Assembly: GCA_022577435.1 (NCBI GenBank)
Contig: JAKOON010000005.1
Location: 7,709,224 to 7,773,223 of the forward strand
Length of the DNA: 64,000 nucleotides
Reading direction: 5' to 3'
Origin: Embiotoca jacksoni
Taxonomy: Eukaryota > Chordata > Actinopteri > Embiotocidae
The position numbers and the translations under genes are program-made. Position 1 is the first letter of the stretch, and each line of letters starts with the position of its first letter. Positions 1 to 10,342 of the stretch are shown one piece after another. The notes below the pieces were generated by a model. That model made no database searches. It saw nothing but the letters and a program-made list of their open reading frames with translations, and had not been told where the DNA came from.

Positions 1-223
1 TAAAGTTAAATCAAATGCTGTGATTGAAAAAGCAAGCACTAACGACTTGGATAATTATGACATTTTGCCTTTTAAAACAACATTGTAAAGTTTGCTGAAC
101 AGTGACAACAAGTGAAAATTAGAATTAATGTTATTCAGTTATCATGACATCACAAATCAGTACAATCACTCAGTAGACCTGCTTCCCTGCAGTCTGCATC
201 ATTTTTTTCCCAATTTGATTTTG
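1..223. other. Gene-free leading stretch
   Basis: AT-rich sequence with no convincing coding potential or recognisable repeat. Short open frames here are broken and unlike any family I know. It runs directly into the AAGTAC-rich repeat fragment at 224. Confidence 0.5.
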
Positions 224-381
224 TAGTGTTGAAGAAACTTTGTGGAAATGTTGAAGTAAAAGTGTATCTTTTATTTTGGAAATGTAATGGAGTAAAAGTA
301 AAGGTTGACAAATAAAAAGTCCAGTAAAGTCCAGATACTCTGAAGTACAACAAAGTATCATTACTTTGTTACATTACACTG
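224..381 (-). repeat. AAGTAC-rich teleost repeat fragment (5' part, minus orientation)
   Basis: The block contains GGAAATGTAATGGAGTAAAA and ends in TACTTTGTTACATTACACT. Read on the minus strand this gives the order of a very common fish repeat: a 'lagging' run of TTAAGTAC/ACTTTAC motifs, then a 'TACTCCA..ACATTTC' block. Related pieces occur at 485-575, 8724-8992 with 9475-9608, 18268-18440 and 35925-36095. No protein is encoded. I recognise the wording from fish genomes but cannot assign a class with certainty; a non-autonomous DNA element is likely. Confidence 0.55.
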
Positions 382-391
382 ATTTCCAGGA

Positions 392-457
392 CACCTAACC
401 TGCATGTCTGTGGACTGTGAGAGGAAACAGACATGAGGAGAACATGCAAACACCACT
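392..457 (-). repeat. SINE-tail-like fragment (AFC-type), minus orientation
   Basis: The segment contains AACCTGCATGTCTGTGGACT followed by GAGGAAAC and GAGGAGAACATGCAAAC. On the minus strand this is the well-known fish string of GTTTGCATGTTCTCC, then a GTTTCCTC block, then CACAGTCCA-AGACATGCAGGTT. That string belongs to a tRNA-derived SINE (AFC-like) as I remember it. The tRNA head with A and B boxes is not present, so this is a short body fragment. It sits between two pieces of the AAGTAC-rich family, suggesting nesting or a shared composite. Confidence 0.5.
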
Positions 458-484
458 GAGAAAAAACTATTATCTGCCTGCTGA

Positions 485-575
485 ATGTAGTGGAAAACAA
501 AGTGGACAATTTTCCTATGAAATGCAATGGAGGAAAAGTAATACATTTCATTAGGTGGAAAAATCTTGAATGAAG
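485..575 (-). repeat. Second AAGTAC-rich repeat piece
   Basis: AATGTAGTGGAAAACAAAGT and AAATGCAATGGAGGAAAAGT echo the AATGTAATGGAGTAAAAGT core of 224-381 in the same orientation. The SINE-like tail at 392-457 separates the two pieces. Diverged and partial. Confidence 0.4.
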
Positions 576-2476
576 CAGAAGCATCTTACACACTTAATTA
601 CCTCAAACTGTAGGCTGTACTTTAAAGAAGTGACGCCTGTGCTCTTGGGGAGGAGGCATGGTACTGACTACATGCTTAAAGATCACCGAGTCCCTCTAAT
701 CGCCTGTGGTTAAGTGTAACCCACCATGTGTTTGAGCACGTGCAGCGGCGTGTCATCAGAGCCACAGTGTGAAGATGACTCATCACATATGCGCTCGCTC
801 TCTGCCAGATCTCCAACGAGGCCTTGCCTGCGGGTGCACACACTTACACACAAAAAGAGATGACACTGACTGCAATGCCGCTGCCTGGAGACAAATGCCT
901 GTTCAAACACTCCACTAAGTGCACAGCAAGATAATTAGGAAATAATGCACCGATGCTGAAAATAAAGCACACAGGAACTTTTGGGAATCGCTTGCAATTA
1001 CCGGCTCTCGTCTGTTTACATGACATATTCATTGCTTTTGTAATGACTGTACTGTACACAACCCGGTCTGGGCGGGAACCACATGGGGAAGGGTGATTTT
1101 AAGTGGGAATACGTTTGTTTGTTAATGTTACTGGTTCCTGATTCATTTATGCACATTGTTTAATTGGCTGCTTTGCATGCATTTATTAGAATGAAATGCT
1201 GGTTATATTTTTCTTTAATAATTCAAATCTAAATATATTGTATTATACAGAACTAATGAACTCTGAAATCAGCATTAACATCTGAAACAGCAGATGCACA
1301 GCACGAAAAAAATACTGTTTCTGTTCAAGTATGACTTAAAGACTATTAAATCTTTTGTCACCTAAAAGTGAAAAGACTGCACAGTGCATCTAATCAGCTT
1401 TTTCATACTTTACTACACTCACTATGTTACCACTTTAAATTGCACAGCTTAATGTGTTACATCTATTCTTAGACATTAAAACACTCAGTGGTGTGTACAC
1501 ATTTTTTTTGTTTGTTTACTCAAAGCTCATTAACAGGCTCTCGCTATACTTCACCAGTCAATTAATTCCTCAAACATGTTATGTTTTTTTTTTTTTTTTT
1601 TATCCAGAAAAATACCAAAAAAGCTGTAGATTTGTATATATGGCACTATGTTTTTATTACACCCTTATCACACTTTTTATTCATATCAAAAGGGGAAGGA
1701 GATTCAGATGTAATTTTATATATTAAGAAGAGAAACATGTCCTGTTGAGTACTAAGCGTGGAGTTGGCCTAATTACAAAACAGCAGTTCTAAACCCTCAG
1801 TCAAGCCCTCTCTGTCTCCATAATGCATTCATGATGGAGTGATTCATTGTGTGCTGAGAGAGCTGCTCCTGGTATGATACTGAATCCGCCTACTGTTGTT
1901 CGCACAGGTGTTTAATGAGAAGTCCCAGATCTCAGAAACTCGTGGGATTAATGGACATTCTTTCCATGTTTTATAAATAGGAGCACAAACCTCATTTTAT
2001 CAGCCAAACACATTAAGGTGGTAGACACGGGTTCATTACGTGACCGCACACAAACTAGACTTTTCCTTCTGACCACTGACAATGACAAATGAAAGATGAG
2101 GTCAAGGAAACAGGGAGGTGTTAAGTCAACTATAATGGGAAGTGAGACAGAAGAGACAAAGAAAGGAAAGGTTTCTTGTATGATAAAATACCTATTATTA
2201 TATATTAAAATATTATTTTTTAATTTCTTATTTAATTTGAGCATCACATAAGTGTCCGCATGTCAGCAGGTGAGAATTTAAACCCAAGGGGGTCATAATT
2301 TTATTATTTCCACTACGTCCCACTTTGCGAGATATTAAATTAAAGCTGTCCATATAAGGGATGAAGAGATACGTCAAATGAAAGAATGCTTCAACTCTTG
2401 AAAAGAACCTAATATAACATGAAAGGAGATTTCTTGAAATGTTGTCGCTGTGGCTTTCAAAACAACAGTGCCCCAG
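576..2476. other. Gene-free stretch with poly-T and possible conserved block
   Basis: No exon or clear transposon is visible. A T-run of about 18 lies at 1583-1600. The part at about 800-1070 has mixed base composition and TAAT/ATTA-type motifs (GATAATTAGGAAATAATGCA, GACATATTCATTGCTTTTGT) of the kind seen in conserved non-coding elements. The rest is AT-rich and unremarkable. Confidence 0.4.
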
Positions 2477-2523
2477 AACCTTTTCATTAGGTCTGTAGAA
2501 CCTACAGACCTAATGAAAAGGTT
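2477..2523. repeat. Perfect fold-back inverted repeat, 22-bp arms
   Basis: The left arm at 2477-2498 begins AACCTTTTCATTAGG. The right arm at 2502-2523 is its exact reverse complement, with only AAC (2499-2501) between them. Pairing stops cleanly on both outer sides (G2476 opposite T2524). There is no transposon terminal signature or internal cargo. It resembles a local inverted duplication left by template switching during replication rather than a mobile element. Confidence 0.9.
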
Positions 2524-4299
2524 TTGTCTCGGACTGTGTTCTCGTGCTCAGATCGCTGGATTTCTTTTCTTTTGTATGAAGTGAACCGATCTTGAACCTG
2601 TTGATCCGTGTATATGTTCTCGACTGTCTTTGCTGCATGGTAATGGTTGAAGGGGGATTATTGCTGTATTCAGACCCTGTTCCTTTACCCTCTCTTTCTC
2701 CCCCAAGAGGTGTCATTGATTTTCTGAAATGCGGTTGAGAATCGCAATCATTCTTGAGAAAGAAATAGCCCAGAACATGTCAAATGGGTGAAACAAAGTC
2801 CGCCTGCCACTGCTGAGCTTAGCTCACCAGGGAACCCAAACCAGCATACCAAAGGCTGCTTCTATTAAAATAAAAACCCAAGGAGAAAATGTAGTGTCTC
2901 AGAAACACAGACAGGAAAACACTACCTTGGACAACCAACGGTGGCTGTTCAAGGGTGATAACAAAACTGCCCTGTGGTCAGCGAAACAGTGCTTAAAAGC
3001 ACCATTGAGAATACTGCAGTGATGAACCTGTAAGTGAGATTTGTTTTTTTTCCTGGATGTTGCTGTCACACAGAATTGCTTGTGTATATTAATGAAAATT
3101 CATAGAGTTAATTTTGAGAAAATCCCCACCATGTAAACACGTATTCATCTCAATAGGACGATTTAAGGAAGCCTTTTCTGTTTAAGCTGCTCTGTCACGC
3201 AGCCAGTGTTCAGTAATACCACAGCCACCGTGGACGTTTTTTAATAGTTATTACTAATTCTGTTATCACTGTGGGATGTCCGATTACCTCCCAGGCCTAT
3301 TGTGCCATGTCGAGTGGGTATACAATTTACAGCGCAGGAAGCAAGGGATCCAATGACACTGGGGGTAATCTGATGTAATGAAATAAAAATAAAAATGATG
3401 AAAAGGGTAGAGGCAACCCGGGAGGGAAATCTTTCTTTGGCATTTGATACTGTCGGGGTCGTTTACATATGATCCCAGTAAATCTCCAAATCATTATGGA
3501 TGATCCCAATGACTTGCTCTCCTTTTCTTTCTGTGAAACCCCCCTTCACCCTCCCTGTGTGATAGATTAGCTAAGCAGTAATGATGTCTCTCTTGTGGAA
3601 TGGACAGTGCAAATCGTGCTAGGTTCGAAGCCAGCCAGCGGAGACAGGGCTGGCTGGGCAGAGTGATAGATTAGGGATTTTTAAATACTCCTCCTGGTGA
3701 ATCTGCCACAGCCAAAAGAGCAGCTGGGGTTTTTCTCACTCTGCAAAAGGGAGGTGGGGGGCGAGAGGGTGGAGAAGGGCCACAGATGGCCACGGGCCCT
3801 GCAGGTCAGCGCTATTCAAAGATGCATCCTGTAGTGAACGAGTACGTAAATTAATCGAGGCCTGCGGATGCATTGGAATTTACTTCCTGCAGTAATGAAG
3901 CCTGTACTTTAAATCCATATTATGTATGACACATAAGCTATTAAAGAAGATTTTGCAAAACTATAACCGCTCTGTCAAGCTCAGAGGAACATTATTACCC
4001 CTTATTGATTTGAAAATACATATTACTTCACACACGGCGCACAGAATAATAATGTAAACACTTCAACTTTAGAGATAACTAAATCACCACTGAAAACACT
4101 GGCACAAGGAGGCTTCATTTCAGGCTGCATGCCAGTGAGCAGTATTTCATCGCCCTCCTCGTAAACCCTGCACGTTTGTCATGTTCCTGTTGGTCACATC
4201 AGCTTGTGATCTCTGCTCCACTCTGTCAGTGTTGGGGCTAATAACCTTTGTTTAAGGCGAGCACAGATGATTTGGCCTTTTCGGAGCTGTTAGTTGTCA
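2524..4299. other. Gene-free stretch with conserved-element-like sequence
   Basis: No coding exon is seen. Several parts (about 3060-3340 and 3570-3960) have balanced composition and dense TAAT/ATTA words (TATTAATGAAAATTCAT, CGTAAATTAATCGAGG), few simple repeats and no transposon signature. This is compatible with constrained non-coding DNA but is not proof of it. Confidence 0.35.
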
Positions 4300-4435
4300 C
4301 ATGGCGGAGCGGAAACATCACAGAGCTGAATGTGAGACACTTTTATGGCTGAAAAACGCCATTCATGGCATTCAATCTTACATGACCTGAACTTCGTTGC
4401 AGTGTCTGTCATTGTAAATAAAGAACCAAGTGTAA
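4300..4435 (+). repeat. Direct repeat copy 1 (partner at 5548-5680)
   Basis: The core TTCATGGCATTCAA, then CTTACATGACCTGAAC and GCAGTGT, recurs in the same order 1249 bp downstream, with further scattered matches on both sides (GCTGAATG, AGAC, CTTTTA). I estimate roughly 75-80% identity over about 110 bp by eye. It could be an old local duplication or two members of a dispersed repeat. Confidence 0.7.
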
Positions 4436-4784
4436 TAGCTAAGTGGGTCCACGGTGCAAAATGTATTAGTTTCACAAAAACAGCTCAAATTGTGTGAGAT
4501 GCCAGCTTTAGAGACTGGGTTTTGGAAAAGGGAAGTCAGATAACAGAGTATCACACTGGGAGGTGGTCAGGTGTGGTTTGAAAATACAGGATGTTCTCCC
4601 AGGAGACCGCTGTTCAAGTCTGTGAAGAAGCAAAAGTCAACATGGGTTTATTTTAAGTAACATTAATTAAGGAAAAGTATGTTGGTAATGTAAGTTGTTT
4701 AAGTAACATAGTGAAACCCAAACTATGACATTTTTCCTAATCGCATGGTTTTGGGGATGAAAACCAAAGGCACCCTGCATGCTG

Positions 4785-5338
4785 TGTTGGGAAGGGTTCT
4801 TGAGAGGTTACAGATTACCAGTTACCCTGTTAAAAATTGAATAAGTAATGCTATTTAATTACTTCATCACAGTAACATATATGTATATCACAACTGACTG
4901 CAGTGAAGGAAAATGTTCTCAGAACCTCAAACCAAGTCTACATTTAGGACAACATGATAGGACTATCAGCAGGGCAGAGTACTGTTCAGTTTATTGACAC
5001 GGGCTCCCAAATGCCTCTTCTTAAATACCTCATAATTTTATCCAACACGTCCAACCACCAATTTACATTCAAACATGAGAACCAATCAAAAATAAGGCTC
5101 AGCATTTGAAAGCACACGGCCAAATGAGGGGTACCTGTTTCGACAAAGACAGAAGACATTTCTGTACTGCAAAAATATACAAAGCAACAGAATGAATGTT
5201 ACATTCTACATAAGCTTGTTACCAAAATAATATATTTAGATTCAACCCCTGAACTAATTATTTCCTTAGTAACAGTAACAGATTACAATTGCATTCATTT
5301 AGTAATGTATTTACATGTAGCTAGTTACTCCCCAACGT
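4785..5338 (+). mobile_element. MITE-like DNA element, TGTTGGGGAGTAAC-type ends
   Basis: The left end is TGTTGGGAAGGGTT. The reverse complement of the right end is CGTTGGGGAGTAACTAG, so the termini form an imperfect inverted repeat. This is the GTTGGGGAGTAAC motif common to many fish MITEs. The roughly 554 bp interior has no open frame. A second copy lies in opposite orientation at 47992-48715 and shares the segment ATGTAGACTTGGTTTGAGG (as read in copy 2), the word TTTTTGATTGGTTCTCAT and the TAAATCAGTTACTAAG-like end. Its class (hAT or Kolobok-like) is not decided. Confidence 0.7.
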
Positions 5339-5547
5339 TGCCTGTGTGCATATCTGAGATGTGAACTGGCTCTGAGGGATAAGAAAGGGTTGGACAGTGT
5401 TGTGATGTGGATGCTGCCCAATTGAATAGAATAGGCCAATACAAATGTAAACATCTCACAATCTTTGAGCCTTTATTGTGAAACTAATAAACTTTGTGCA
5501 GTGGACCAGCGTTGCTGTTACACATGTTGATGTGAGACTGCGTTGCA

Positions 5548-5680
5548 TAATGGTGGTGTGAAAACATTGAAGTGCTGAATGCAAGACCCTTTTAGAGCTG
5601 AGAAAACATGTTCATGGCATTCAACCTTACATGACCTGAACTCTGTGGCAGTGTTTATTATTCGTAACAAGAAAGTCCTT
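5548..5680 (+). repeat. Direct repeat copy 2 (partner at 4300-4435)
   Basis: TTCATGGCATTCAACCTTAC with ATGACCTGAACT and GGCAGTGT match copy 1. The MITE at 4785-5338 lies between the copies, so it may have entered after the duplication, but the order is not proven. Confidence 0.7.
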
Positions 5681-8600
5681 TAACATCAATTGTTTACATT
5701 CTTTTTTTCTTCCACCTCTCCACTTGTTTGGTACAATTCAAGGAAATGATGTTGGAAAACCTCTGCTGAAATCGTGCCACCATTTCAAATGTCAGAATAT
5801 TACTACAAGTGATTGTAAAGGGAGTGAAGAGATGACCACCACGTAGTAAATTCGATTTTTCTCATTAAAACATGAGCCTTCTCTTTCAGATAGCACTGAA
5901 CCGGAGGTCATTTCAAGTCCAGTTGGATTTAATTCCATTAGAGGAAGTAAACAGGTTGTCAGGCTGGCTGGCTGGTTTGAGTACTTACAAAGAGAATGAG
6001 GCTACATTTAAACACTAACGCCTTCGACAGATTAAGTATCTGCATAAACCTGTACCCAAGCAGGCTGCTGGGTCACGCAAATCTGGTTTTAAGCCAAAAT
6101 ATCTTTCTGAACGGGCTGCAGAGGTGTGAATCTGGCACGGATTACTGAGGTTAGTCACACTACAAAGGGGGGCTCACTTCAAGGTGGATTTTAAAAACTC
6201 AGTCAACAATTGTTGTCTTCAAACTTTGGCTGAAGTTTGAATAAATACATTCAGGATTTTATGGTATTTTTTTGCTCACTTCAGAAACAATATATTTTAT
6301 GGTTTTATAGTTTATTTGGGGGAATAATTGCCCATCAGAGAGTAATTTCTAATGTAGCCGTGCAACCTTTTCTGACGGACAGAATTGATTCCCATACACA
6401 TCCTAAAAGTCATAAAAGTAGGTATTTTGCACCTTTTCTCTGTCTTCACCTGTCAAATCTGTCATAACCCAGTGTTCTTTCAAAAATAAACAAACTCCTA
6501 TTTTTCAAATCCCTGGCTGCACCGTGACCCCACTGTGAGTGACCTCTTCAAGAGTTTTGATATGTCAACTGATTTCTGTGGGTTTGAGGCACGGAGCGGT
6601 TTATAGTAGCAGAGATATGATCAAATGCGGTAGCAGACGACACATCTGGGCGTGTTCAGCGAGAGCAGAGGCCTGTTCATGTCAAGAGACGGTGGAAAAG
6701 AGAGGCAGGTGCACAGCATCATCCCTCAGGCACCTCCATCTCGGCTGGGTGCATTTGTGTAACAGTTTTGAAGTGTTTGACTCAAGATGTTCAGTGTAAA
6801 ATAGTTTCAGTCTTCTCTTTCTTGTTGAAAAGTTAAACAAATGACAGTGTACTTCTACTTTAGTACTCTAAATCTATACAGATATACAAAATATAATAAT
6901 AATTTACTGATAGTAATGGATGGCTCTGTGAATCAGCGTGACCCTAAAAGATTTGAAGCAGTTAGAGGTGTTTACATTCCTGATTTAAACAGAAGACGTA
7001 TGTCGATCACCAAGTCCCGAAGTAAAAGTTGGTAAAACCACAAAGGTTGCACACAGCGCAGCGTATCAATCCATTCCTTCACATGCAGCCTTCGCCTCTG
7101 AGAAGTAAACGGATACCGAGTAAAGCAGACTTAACATGCAAATCGTTAATGGTCAGTCGGGGCAAAAAGGCCCTGGCTGAGTGAGACGACGTGAAGGTTA
7201 TGGTGACTTGTTTCCTTTCAGTGATCACAATGATTCACAGTTAAAGTGGTCTCATATCTGTGTTAACATCGATGTGGAAATAGTAACAGTGTCCTATTTT
7301 CACATATTGATAGTATAAGATCGTAGTTCGCTGTGTACAACGGATGTTTTAAAATATGTATCAGGTGTCATCTACACACGGAAATGCACAGTATGTTACT
7401 CAGTAAATGGTAGGCTGTGAGGTTAAGACAATATGGACAGCCCCCATCTGCACAGACAGATAACAGCTCCACACTGTGTTCCTCATTTACACCAAATTTA
7501 TTTACTGCTGAAACAACTGCCGCTGCTTGCTTTTCCTCTGAACATCAAATAGCCCTCAGTGTCCAAATACAAGCAACGAATAACGTCAGAATGCATTTGT
7601 GGTTATCCTTGAGCAAAAGGGATGAATCACTTGAAACATTCACTGCTGCTGCTTCCTGTGCTTTACTTCCATCTGCTGTGTGCCACGTCACCTGTGTGCA
7701 CGTGCGACCTTGTGTGCAATCACAATAACGAAGTAAATGACAGCCTACGTGTAAATGATTGCGAGCAGTGATCAGTAACTCTAGAGGCTACTTTTAAACC
7801 TCAAGTATTTGCGTCAAAATTGCACCGTTTCCGTCTCAGGTTTCAATTCGTATCGGAGTGCACCATGACAGGCAGTGTTAACTATAGTATTGTGGGTGTC
7901 AATTGGCAGCCTATGATGTGATAAAAAGTAGAGTTCGGGGGGGGGGGGCAATCATGGAGCTCATGCAGAGAGCAGGAGGAGCAAGTCAGAGACAGGCAGA
8001 TCTCTGCCTCGTGTTGAAACCGAACTCTACACGATGGGACTTATTGATTAAATGTTCTCTTAAAAGGCCAGTTGGATGGAGAAGGTCACCCCAAGGTTTT
8101 CACAACAGGGGACTGGAGATGCATTTGACCTGTCAGCTGAGGATAGGCTCAGAGTGGCGGCTGAGGTAGGAAATGGTCCGGTGATCTTCTTAAAAGGAAT
8201 CTATCCAAGCTGAAACTCACTGGGCTCAACCCCAACAGACCATGCTAAGTGTCAATACATCTGAAAAGTCTTTCAAGAGTTTTCTACCAAGTAATGTTCA
8301 CAGACCTTTTGAGATCCTCCCATAAATGTTCCAGCTCGTCTGCAGACCTGTTGTAAAGCCATGATTAAAATGGTAAAAAAAAAGTAATTGCAGCTTTGTC
8401 AATAATGGGACGATAAACGGAGAAATAATTTCAGCTAATTGACCAGAGAGCATTGTTGTGAGAGCAATCATTATTTTAAGACTCTTTCAAAAGGTTAATG
8501 TGAGAATCATTTGGAAAAACTGCTTTCTATTAACGTGAAGCAGGTCTAAAGGTGTGACTTACTTAAATTAACAACAGTGCAACAATAAAGAACAATTTAA

Positions 8601-8723
8601 CATGTAATTATCACACCAACCTTTTAGATGGATGTTAACAATAAATGTTTATTAGAGTACTTTGTTTAATCTTTCTCTATTTTCACAATCTTCTCAGAAT
8701 TACAATGATAAATCTGCTCTTAT
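5681..8723. other. Gene-free stretch
   Basis: No exon, RNA gene or clear transposon. A run of 12 Gs is at 7937-7948. Open frames up to about 100 codons (for example 7417-7728) have no domain signature and look like chance. The sequence near 6000-6200 contains a short CTGGCTGGCTGG run. Confidence 0.4.
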
Positions 8724-8992
8724 GTACAAATTTGAGGTACTTATACTTTAGTTAAGTATTTCCATTTTATTGTACTTTTGTATTTCTACTCCACCACATC
8801 CCAGTAGAAATGATTAGGCTTTTTACTGCACTTCATTATTTTGACAGATATAGTTAATCGTTTTTTTTTTGTTTTTTTGTTTTTTTTCTTTTTTCAAAAT
8901 TAGACTTAAAAATAATCACAATATAACATTTGATGCATTGTTTATGATTTAGAGTGATAATGTCAACATTTTTAATTTCATAAATTACTGTT
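8724..8992 (+). repeat. AAGTAC-rich teleost repeat, 5' half of a split copy
   Basis: TTTGAGGTACTTATACTTTA, then GTATTTCCATTTTATTGTAC, then TTCTACTCCACCACATC, TTGACAGATATAGTTA and AACATTTGATGCATTGT occur in exactly the order I know for this fish repeat. The copy stops near 8992. Its expected continuation reappears at 9475, so about 480 bp of foreign or expanded sequence separates the halves. Confidence 0.75.
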
Positions 8993-9095
8993 AAGTGTCA
9001 CTATCTACTGACACGAGGAAACTTAATGGTGATTGAGCCCGTGGCCTACTGATGAAGGCCCTTGCATTTGCAGTACTATGAACTGAACGAGCTGT

Positions 9096-9126
<31 letters not shown>

Positions 9127-9474
9127 GGGGGGGTGACATTCTTGTGAAAAACCAAAAGTGTTGTTCAATCAGTGACTCATTTTCCATCACATAGCAGAGG
9201 TAGTTCCGCTAGAGAGGGTGGGTGGAGCTAATGCAACAGGCTGGCTCTTCAACAGCCAACTGAGTGCGTTCACATCGGCAACACTGTTTGGATCGCTGTG
9301 AACTACAATCCAAAAACACAGCGATTACCACTATTGCCACCTATGGTGCCAAAGAGAATGAAACGGAGATCTTTGAGGTTTTCAATTTAACTACGTAATG
9401 TTATGTTAAATATTTCAAATCAGCTGCAACTTAACCAAAATAATAAAGTTCTGCTTATACATTCACACTTCAAT
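8993..9474. other. Intervening sequence splitting the AAGTAC-rich repeat
   Basis: About 480 bp lies between the two halves of the fish repeat. It carries the TG/poly-G tract at 9093-9133 and otherwise has mixed composition with no open frame. I see no obvious terminal inverted repeat or target duplication, so the mechanism is unclear. Confidence 0.45.
9093..9133. repeat. (TG)9 followed by 24 consecutive Gs
   Basis: A short TG dinucleotide run passes directly into an unbroken G24 tract (9110-9133). The G-run is long enough to form a G-quadruplex on the plus strand and the TG part can adopt Z-DNA. Length is likely polymorphic, and such runs are also prone to assembly error. Confidence 0.95.
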
Positions 9475-9608
9475 TACGGTGATCTAATATATATAATACA
9501 TAATTTTCCTGCTTTGGGTACTTTTACTTTAACAATTTAAGTACATGAAGCTGATAATTATGTAATAGACTCAAAATTATAATATAAGACCTTTACTTGT
9601 TTACGTTT
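9475..9608 (+). repeat. AAGTAC-rich teleost repeat, 3' half of a split copy
   Basis: CTGCTTTGGGTACTTTTAC, TTAAGTACATGAAGCTGATAA and AAGACCTTTACTTGTTTACG follow the order of the 3' part of the same family (TGAGTACTTTTAC, TAAGTACATTTAGCTGATAA, GGACTTTTACTTG). Same orientation as 8724-8992. Confidence 0.7.
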
Positions 9609-10298
9609 GGTTTTTTTGTAGGATGTCAGAGTTTCTTTTACTAGGGTCTTTCACCACTGCCAGCTGCTAACCTTGTACACCATTAGGTGCAGGGTAGATA
9701 GTGTACAATAATTATTTTATTTTTTTCTGAAAAAGAAAATCCCCTGATATTGAGGTTGACTTTAGCAGTGAGACTGAACCAAAACACTTGTGGGCCAAAA
9801 ATAAGGTGAAGGACACTAAAATGAGCCACTGAGCTGAGGGGATTGAAAAAAGTCTGTGTCTGTTACTATGAACGACCTATTTCATTAGTACAGCTTTTAA
9901 AACAGCACTGTATATCCAAAGTAACATAGAGCACAGAGAGAAAGTCCAAACTAAAGAAAAGAGAACAAAGCAAAATAGGAAAAATCATAAATTATGTATT
10001 CTCTACTGCATATAGAAAACTAAGATCAGAAAAACGCTTGACCACTGGATATATGGGAAACAATCAGGCTGTTCCATCTTTGATGAAGGACTGTGACTCC
10101 TTCAATTGTAGGATTAAGGCTGGCGGCTCCCCGTTCCAGTCACCTCTACAGTCGACCCTACAGAGCTGAAAGCAGCAATAATTGGCGGCAGCCGGCCAGG
10201 GAGGAGTCGTTTGGATTTGGAGGAGAGCACACGCTGCGAGGTTCCCTTTCATGGTGACCATGTTCACTGATTTGGCACAAGCTAACAACAGCTGGGCA
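9609..10298. other. Gene-free stretch
   Basis: AT-rich sequence with no recognised repeat or exon. The minus-strand open frames at 10064-10387 run through the CA repeat and are low-complexity artefacts. Confidence 0.4.
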
Positions 10299-10342
10299 AC
10301 ACACACAAACACAGACACACACACACACACACACACACACAC
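10299..10342. repeat. (CA)n microsatellite
   Basis: Interrupted CA repeat from 10299, pure CA from about 10315 to 10342. Its minus-strand reading gives the valine/cysteine-rich pseudo-ORFs seen here. Confidence 0.95.

Noticed and set aside
3621..3631. GGTTCGAAGCC, another B-box look-alike
   Set aside because: No A box at the right distance and no acceptor stem; no tRNA can be folded here.
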